Part shown: piece after piece, positions 57,336 through 64,000 of the stretch
Layout: each line of letters starts with the position of its first letter
Position numbering within the stretch: the stretch's first letter is position 1
From: Larix kaempferi
Taxonomy: Eukaryota; Streptophyta; Pinopsida; Pinales; Pinaceae
NCBI GenBank assembly: GCA_027924585.1
Contig: BSBM01000825.1
Location: forward strand, 1,902,001 to 1,966,000
Direction of reading: 5' to 3'
Length of the DNA: 64,000 bases
Translations under genes and position numbers: made by a program
The notes under the pieces: generated by a model
The model's input: the letters and a program-made list of their open reading frames with translations, nothing else
The model's database searches: none
What the model was told of the DNA's origin: nothing

Positions 57336-57422
57336 ATATACAAAAAATTATTTAACTGTAAATATGAATTTAACTCAAGATTCAAAGATATAAATATATT
57401 ATATCGTTTAACTCCCAAACAA

Positions 57423-57660
57423 TTGGGTGTATCCCATTGGTACCACATTGTGGTGGTCATAGGTAGGTCATGGGGTCAAATCCTGTGGATTCACCCTTCC
57501 CCTTTTTCGCCAAATGTAAAATGGGTCAAGTTGATATATAGGTTCTTTACTATATATAATAAGAACTACTTGTGGTATATTGGTAAGGGTGTTGAGATAA
57601 TGGGCGTGATGTCCAAGGTTCTATCCTCCCTACTTTATTTTTTTTCAAAATATATTGAAT
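57423..57660 (+). repeat. Two tRNA-like Pol III promoter modules (SINE-like)
   Basis: Module 1 has an A-box-like tatcccattgg (57430) and a B-box-like gggtcaaatcc (57474). Module 2 has tggtatattgg (57576) and aggttctatcc (57620). The spacing of about 35-45 bases is right for tRNA-derived promoters as in plant Au-type SINEs. No clear SINE 3' end or target duplication was identified. Confidence 0.45.
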
Positions 57661-57684
57661 TTTGAAATATATAGAATAATATAC

Positions 57685-57870
57685 TTGCATAGATTTCAGT
57701 GTATGGTTTTTTATACTTGCATAGATTTCAGTGTATGGATTTCAGTATAATATATTGAATATTCTACTTGCATAGATTTAAGTGTATGGTTTTTTATACT
57801 AGCATAGATTTCCGTGTATGGTTGTTTATACTTGCATAGATTTCACTGTGGATTTCATAGATGCATTAAT
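57685..57870. repeat. Tandem repeat of cttgcatagatttcagtgtatgg
   Basis: Five or six imperfect units of about 28-35 bases (acttgcatagatttcag, tgtatggttttttat). Two further units occur at 58168-58260. Confidence 0.85.
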
Positions 57871-57899
57871 TTTAGGGTATATGTTAATGCTGGATATTT

Positions 57900-58556
57900 T
57901 TGATATAGATTCTAAACTAGAAATGGAAGATGTGAATGTGGAAGATGCTATGAGACAAACAACATATCAACGAGAAGAACAAAGAAAGTGAATCGCAGAT
58001 CGACAAAAAGCACATCGAGAGAGAAAGAACAAGGAGAGGATTTGGATCTAGGCTCGTAGGGATCAAAATGCTCAACGTGTAACTTTGAAGCAATTCGAAG
58101 AACAAAGAAATCAAAATGTTGAACTAGAAATGGAAGATGTGCATGCGGAAGATGGAAGATTTCAGTATATGGATTCTAGTATAATATATTGAATATTCTA
58201 CTTGCATAGATTTCAGTGTATGGTTTTTTATACTTGCATAGATTTTAGTGTGGATTTCAACAAAAAGAATATCGAAACAGAAAGTTAGACGGATTGACAA
58301 CAGAAGAACGAGAAGAACAAAGAAAGTGAAACATTGAACGACAAAGAGCATATTGAGAGAGAAAGTTGAAGCAATTGGAAGACCAAAGAAATCAAAATGT
58401 AGAATGACAAGACGAATATTCAACCCATATACCAGTAGAACCAACTGTAGGAGATGCTCAACGTGTAATGTTCAGAGATCTACGTGTTGATGACATGGTC
58501 CAATTTCAAGCAGTTCCAATTACTCATACTTATTATTTACATTATGATAATCCTTA
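57900..58556 (+). pseudogene. Charged, Arg/Gln/Glu-rich coding-like segments, Helitron-like
   Basis: Two related blocks read LEMEDVNVEDAMRQTTYQRE, EQRK-stop-IADRQKAHRERK and then TTEEREEQRK-stop-NIERQR, LKQLEDQRNQNVE, followed by RVDDMVQFQAVPITH. Repeated Arg/Glu/Gln-rich runs of this type precede the Rep/helicase in some plant Helitron proteins. No Rep or helicase motif is present, so the assignment is weak. Confidence 0.3.
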
Positions 58557-58643
58557 GTAGTCTATCTGAGTTTTTAACTTAACATGTTCCTTGCAATGTT
58601 GATCAAACTCCAGTTTTGTGTCACCGCCCATGACTGAAACCAG

Positions 58644-58798
58644 CCTAGATCCAAATCCTAGGCTCTATCAAGCACCGAGAATGATCAAATCTCCCGAGGT
58701 GCAAACCTCAGCTCAGGTATTGCACTCAAGGAGAGGTTTGCACCTCGGGAGATTTGATCCCTCTCGACGCTTGATAGAGCCTAGGATTTGGATCTAGG
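58644..58798. repeat. Long hairpin, 66-nt arms, 23-nt loop
   Basis: The left arm 58644-58709 and right arm 58733-58798 are complementary at 62 of 66 positions by my hand alignment; mismatches cluster around ccgagaatg versus its partner. The ends read cctagatccaaatcctagg. The hairpin lies at the extreme right end of the 3.1 kb insertion. Confidence 0.9.
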
Positions 58799-58799
58799 T

Positions 58800-61060
58800 T
58801 GGTTATAACACATTTACTATTTGTAGATGATGTTATGATTTTTGGAAATGGAACAATGGAGGAGTGCACCTTTTATGTTGATATTATTAATCTTTTATGT
58901 GCAACTTCAAGAATGGAGGTGAGTATTAAAAAATATTGTATGTTCCAACCCAAGATGGATGGTGATACTCTGGAATTGATTTCAACTTCTTTACCTTATA
59001 AAGTTTGCAATCTAGAAGATGGATTAAAATATTTGGGATATTATCTCAAACCTGTTGGTTATAGAGTAAAGGATTGGTATTGGTGTGTGGAAAAATTTGA
59101 AAAGAGGATAAGTCATTGGACTTATAGACCCCTTTCTATTAGTGGTAGATTAACTCTCATCAAAGCAGTTTTGGTTGGCATTCCAGCTTATTGGATTTCG
59201 TTAGCATAGGTTCCTTTCACAATCATAAACTGGTTCTAGAGGCTTATTTTTAATTTTCTATGGCTTGCGAAAGCTGAAGGAAGCAAATTAATAATGGTTA
59301 GTTGGGAAAGGATTTCTAAGCCAAAAGAATGGGGTGGTTGGGGTATCAAAAACCTTTACTGGTTTAGCATAGCATTAAGATTGAAATTTTTTTGGCATGG
59401 TATCTTTGGTAATTTTCTCTGGACTATCATGCTCTATCGTAAATATATTAGAGGGAATTTTTTAAGTTGGATTAGGAATCCTATAAAGAATTCTAGGAAC
59501 GCTTCACCATTTTGGCCGTGCTTTCTTAAAATCTATCCTTGGAAGGGAAGGGGTCCTACTTGGAAGGTGGGGAATGGTACAAATGTACTGGTTGGTATTG
59601 ATCCTATCTATATGGAGGATAAATTCCAATTATATCCATACTTATTGGGATATCTGGAAGAACTTAGTTTTTTCACTTTGGCACATATCAGAAGACCACA
59701 CTAGTTTCCTCATTCTGACTCATATTGGATTTCTTCTTTTGATTTGGTACTTGGTAGTTGTTGGGTAGATGAGTGTGATACTTACATCTCAAAATTGAAC
59801 TCTACTGGATGGAGGCTGCATGAAGGAAAGATACACTTATTTGGTCACTAAATACTTCTATATGCATTATTTCTACTAAGTTTGCATATTAAGTGATTGC
59901 TCAGGAATCCAACTGTATAGTTCCGAGATGGTGGTACAAATCACTTTGGAGTTGGAACATAACTCTAAAAATAAAGTGTTTTTTATGGTTCACATTTGAA
60001 AATTGTCTCAAAACCCAGGATAATCTCCTCCAGAGAGGCTGGAATGGACCTAATATACGTAGTCCATGCAGGAAGGATTTGGATTATGTGGAACACTTAA
60101 TGGTTAGATGTCATTTTACTCTACAGGTATGGGAATTTATTTTCTCTCAAATATTAGTTAGTCTTGGGGGAGGTCTTCTTTTGAACATAATTATTATCTT
60201 TGGGTTAAAACTTGTAAGAAATTCAATGCTTTTATTTCCTAGGATATTTGGAATGCCAGGAATGCCTACATTTTTTAAAACAAAATCTAGAATTTAGAAG
60301 GGGTTTGTTTGAAAATTATCTGACTCTATAGAGAATATGTTTATGATGGTGAAAAAGGTTAAAAACTCAAACTTGTGAAGACTACTCGACAGACTCGGGA
60401 ATCTTTAGGATTTTTTGATGGTGCTACTAAGGATAGGTTATGTGCGGTAGGTGTGGTTCTCTACCTCAATGAGAATCATGTGTTTAAATTCAGGTTAAAT
60501 TGTGGTTCTCGATCTAATACGGAGGTGAAACTATTAGCACTCTAGTGTGTTTATAGGATGGAAACTATTTCTGGTATTGACTCATTGAAAGTTTTTGGGG
60601 ACTCTATGGTGATCATTAACTAGGCTATTTGAAGTTACAACCTTCAGGTGGTCTCTCTGATGCATTGGTGCAGATGTATTAAGGATTTCATATTATCCTT
60701 CTCTTTCATTGAATTTAAACATATTTATCTTGGGATGAATCACAAAGAAGATACTCTGTCTAAGGATTCCATGAATGGCGTGGAAGTTATTCTATTTTGG
60801 GAGGATTCATATATGGATTCTGGATCGAAAAATATTGTTTTGATGTAATTTTGGTACCTGTACACAAGTCTGTGATATGATGTCAAGATGGTTATGTATG
60901 TGGTTGACCAGTGGTAATCTACTGGTTACTTTTTGTTGGGGTTCTAAGTTGTTAGTATTGATATGTAGTATGATGAACAATCGGTTTACATTTTTGACTA
61001 TGTGGACCTATGATGTACTTTTTTATTTGAAAAGAATAACAAAAGTATTTTTTTTTCCTA
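58800..61060 (+). mobile_element. Decayed LINE, copy C, 3' part
   Basis: Resumes with ITHLLFVDDVMIFGNG, the reverse transcriptase catalytic box. Thumb and connection follow (SISGRLTLIKAVLVGIPAYW, SKPKEWGGWGIKNLYWFSIA), then zf-RVT (59893-60297) and RNase H (LGFFDGATKD, NTEVKLLAL, LKVFGDSMVIIN), where the Asp lost in copy B is still present. Scattered stops such as TAG after ISLA and in LAL-stop-CVYR. Ends in a T-rich 3' region near 61050. Confidence 0.85.
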
Positions 61061-63463
61061 TTGGAAAAAAACTAACATTAAGGAAGCGCTGAATGTGTAG
61101 GTAGAGAACCGGATGGTTTTACCCCTATAATAGTTATTTAGTATAGTTTAATTTTAAAACCCTCCAATAGTGGAATAACTAAAACAAAATAAGTAGGAGT
61201 CTCATGTGTATAAGCCATGAAATAAAACAGGGATTAAAAATTGAGTAAAGCTATAGGATAAAACTCTGTGAATATTTTTTTTATATCCAGACCCTGCCTC
61301 TGCATTATTTGATAAAACTTCAAAAATAAGAAAATACAACAGATCAAGCCAACGAACTACAGAGATTACCTGAATTTCAATATTTGATGGAGAAGTTTAT
61401 TGTAAAAGTTTTTTTCGGAAAAGCGGATTCCACGCCTTGGCCTCCATTTTAGGGATCAATCTATCATTGTAAGTAAGTACAATCAAATACGTTTTAAAAT
61501 AATCAACTAATAATTATTTCTTATAAATCGAAAATCGAAAAATGAGCGAAAATGTGTAAAATGAACACATTAATATGGCTATTGTAATCATGGAGTATTC
61601 TTTGTTCTATGCGGTGGTCAATGTTTTGATTTTAAGGAGCGGTCTAGTTATCCTATAAAGTTGATATTTATGAAAATTAAAAATTGATGATACGAGTTTT
61701 ATTTTTGGCGTGTACATTTATTATGGAATAAATTTTATGTTTATGAAAATAAAAAATTGATGATACGAGTTTCATTTTTGTTGTGTACATTTATTATGGA
61801 ATAAATTTTCCATTACATTGATCAATTTGTTTATATTATAATTGATCAATTTGTTTATATTATATATTATTTTTATTAGTAAATAAATTATTAAGTAGAA
61901 AATATGTATATTCTTAAAATTTTATATTTATTTAAAACAATAATGAAATTTATTTTTAAATTTAAGTTTAATATTAAAAATAAATTTATTTTTTAAAAAA
62001 ATTTAAAGAATTATGATTTTAATGGTTTTAGACAGAGTTTTCCATTTATATTATTTATTATCTTATTTTTCATGTTAAAGTGTTAAAATGCTCCAATTTC
62101 CTATCTTATTTATGTACATAAACATGATGAAAATCTTCTCACTCCCCTATCATATATCTATATTACGAAAAAATAAAATAAATCTTTATGTAAACAACAC
62201 TCTTAATAATACACTCCTTGAAATAACAAAACTTTCACATATTTTCAATGAGCTGACTCTTAAAGCACTAGTTCATATATTTTGTTCCCATTCAAATCAA
62301 AAGTCTTAAAGATAAACCTAAGCGAAGTTCCAACCATGAAAAATTCACAATTTCAATGTGCACTATTCTTTTAACACGTGGAAAAATATTATGGACATAC
62401 ATTACACAATTTGAGCAACATGGTATTATTCAAATTGAAATGCATATCTATGTTGAATAAGTTTAGAGTCATAGTCAAAGGCCCCTTTTACTAAGAGCGA
62501 TTGCTCCAATTCTTTTTAATATAATAAAAAACTAAAGGTATGTCTATGTGAAAAGAATGAGAAAGTAAAGGTGTGAGTGAACATGTTTTTTATTTCATAT
62601 TACTTGGTTTTATATAACATTTGTATTTATGTGTATATTACATTGATTTGTGTTGGAATAAGTTTAATATTTTATTATATTTATGTGAGATAATTGTTTT
62701 AGTTTAATTTATGATTTTTTTTTCAATTTATTTATTTAAATTTTGATTTATTGACCAGTCAACAACTTCAATCTTAAGCATTGATTTGAGGAATTTAGCA
62801 ATGAGTCAACCTCAACATTCTATATACTACATTCATCACCTTTGGGGTTTATGGTTCTCGAGGATTTTACTTGTTAGGAATGCAATCAATTGAAATAGCA
62901 ATTTGCAATTTTTTTGTGTGAGGCCAATTATGCTAATATATGTAAAATAGTTTGATCCAAAGGAAGGGTGAGTGTAACATGAGAAAGATGGATATTTCAT
63001 GCCTTGCATTGAATAATTTGGGCTACATTTTTTTAATAAGAAAAGGGATAATGGGTCTCTACCTTTGTTTCTTCACATATCCATGCCAAGATTTCTCTAT
63101 TTTTATCTTATGGGTAGATGCCATCCAAGAAAACAATGGCATGTTTCTCTCACTCAACCTCTCGATATCATGGTAGCCAATTCCCCCATAGTTGAAAATG
63201 AAAATTCCAAGGGACTATAGAGATCCTTGTAGACTCTTATCAAGTATGCAAAGTTTTTGACATTTTTGTGATGGCCTCGTTGAAGTTGAGGGAAACCTTT
63301 TCCATTTTAATACTAGTTTTCTGAAGCATATTTGAGGAGTGCTTATTGGGTGTTCATAGGACCAAGTAGTCAAATAAACCATGTAGCTAAGGGAAACTAA
63401 AATTGAGGAAGGATATAATGCCTATGTTCTACCAACTCATAAGGTATTATAAATAAAAAATTC

Positions 63464-63509
<46 letters not shown>

Positions 63510-64000
63510 ATGGGCACAAAATATGTAATGGTGTGAGGATATTTTTCAGCATGTAGAAAAAAACATATTATTGATTATCTATTTACCACATTACACATAG
63601 AAAGGAAATATTATAATGATCAATTCATTATAGAACCATAATTTAATCATACAACCATATTCGACTTGACATTGTTCCAAAATAAATTTTATTTATATTC
63701 ATTCAATATTGGAAATACAAGTATTGACATTGTTCCAAAATAAAATTTCTTTATATTCATTCAATGGAAATACAAGTATAAATTTAACTTACCTGGGACA
63801 ACTTGTGGATATAGCTTTGAAGATCAACCAACTTTCTCCCACCCACACAACACCTAGCCAACTTTCCTCCGTAGAAAGAGGATCCTCTCCGAGTCTAGCA
63901 AGCACACTTCCAGGCATTCCTCTCCATGAAATCAATTATCCAATTACAAATAAATAGTAGGTGAAGGGTTCCATAGTGGAAAGTAATGGCCCTTTATGTT
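61061..64000. repeat. Repeat R, copy C
   Basis: Collinear with 45271-48250. Private differences include a small duplication near 61680-61800 (gatacgagttt), a (GA)n microsatellite at about 63463-63507 with flanking sequence, and a duplication of about 58 bases near 63668-63780 (gacattgttccaaaataa). No reliable ORF. Runs off the window end. Confidence 0.75.

Larger units (their letters stand above)
55652..58799. mobile_element. Composite 3.1 kb insertion in LINE copy C, class unknown
   Basis: Copy B reads straight through this point (gatgtc-tttataacac), so 55652-58799 is inserted sequence. GCGTCGAGAGG near the left end (55656-55666) is inverted as CCTCTCGACGC near the right end (58760-58770). 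In order it holds a minisatellite, a C/T-rich tract, an A/T tract, tRNA-like modules, a second minisatellite mixed with charged coding-like segments, and a terminal hairpin. No clear target duplication was found. It may be a foldback or Helitron-like element, or several insertions. Confidence 0.65.

Overview
This 64 kb window is plant nuclear DNA made almost entirely of nested and decayed transposable elements. I see no intact host protein gene. A vascular plant is indicated by L1-type LINEs with DUF4283/CCHC ORF1 proteins, a Copia element with an initiator-tRNA-Met primer site, and intron-containing fragments of plant genes (plastidic glucose transporter, RAB5/RABF GTPase, MOR1). The AT-rich, large, old and nested repeat content suggests a gymnosperm or another large plant genome, but the sequence alone does not settle this.

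Layout. (1) 1-8083: a repeat of unknown class ('repeat R') split by a nearly intact 6.95 kb LINE on the minus strand (267-7221) with a perfect 18-bp target duplication. (2) 8084-8524 and 38318-42892: one Ty3/Gypsy remnant (integrase end plus LTR) split by a CACTA-type DNA transposon of about 29.8 kb (8525-38317). The two ends of that transposon are CACTACTACATA-type inverted repeats flanked by the 3-bp duplication CCC, and removing it rejoins the Gypsy sequence as it reads in an unsplit paralogue at 51.7-52.9 kb. (3) Inside the CACTA unit are a truncated LINE (8579-9465), a MOR1-like exon fragment, a solo LTR (12722-14095), a complete but decayed Copia element (17192-23697), a multi-exon plastidic glucose transporter pseudogene, RAB5 GTPase exons, a GC-rich non-autonomous retroposon (26687-27622), three further LTR-like segments, a perfect 177-bp tandem duplication and a tRNA-like gene. 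No transposase was recognised, so this looks like a non-autonomous, gene-capturing CACTA element.

(4) 39007-41014: a retroposed ORF1-only LINE-like unit with a 17-bp target duplication. Its coding frame has a ubiquitin-like domain ending at a Gly-Gly position, followed by DUF4283 and a CCHC knuckle. (5) 41-64 kb: two head-to-tail copies of a composite block (Gypsy end and LTR, then a decayed plus-strand LINE, then repeat R). The second copy is interrupted at 55652-58799 by a 3.1 kb insertion with minisatellite repeats, a 600-bp C/T-rich tract beside an almost pure A/T tract, two tRNA-like Pol III modules, Helitron-like charged segments and a 66-bp-arm hairpin.

The relative order of events is readable: the composite repeats are oldest; CACTA, the ubiquitin-like retroposon and the first LINE inserted later; the Copia and small retroposons landed inside CACTA. 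Most premature stops in the younger elements are TAG or TGA at expected Gln or Trp codons, the pattern expected from cytosine-methylation decay.
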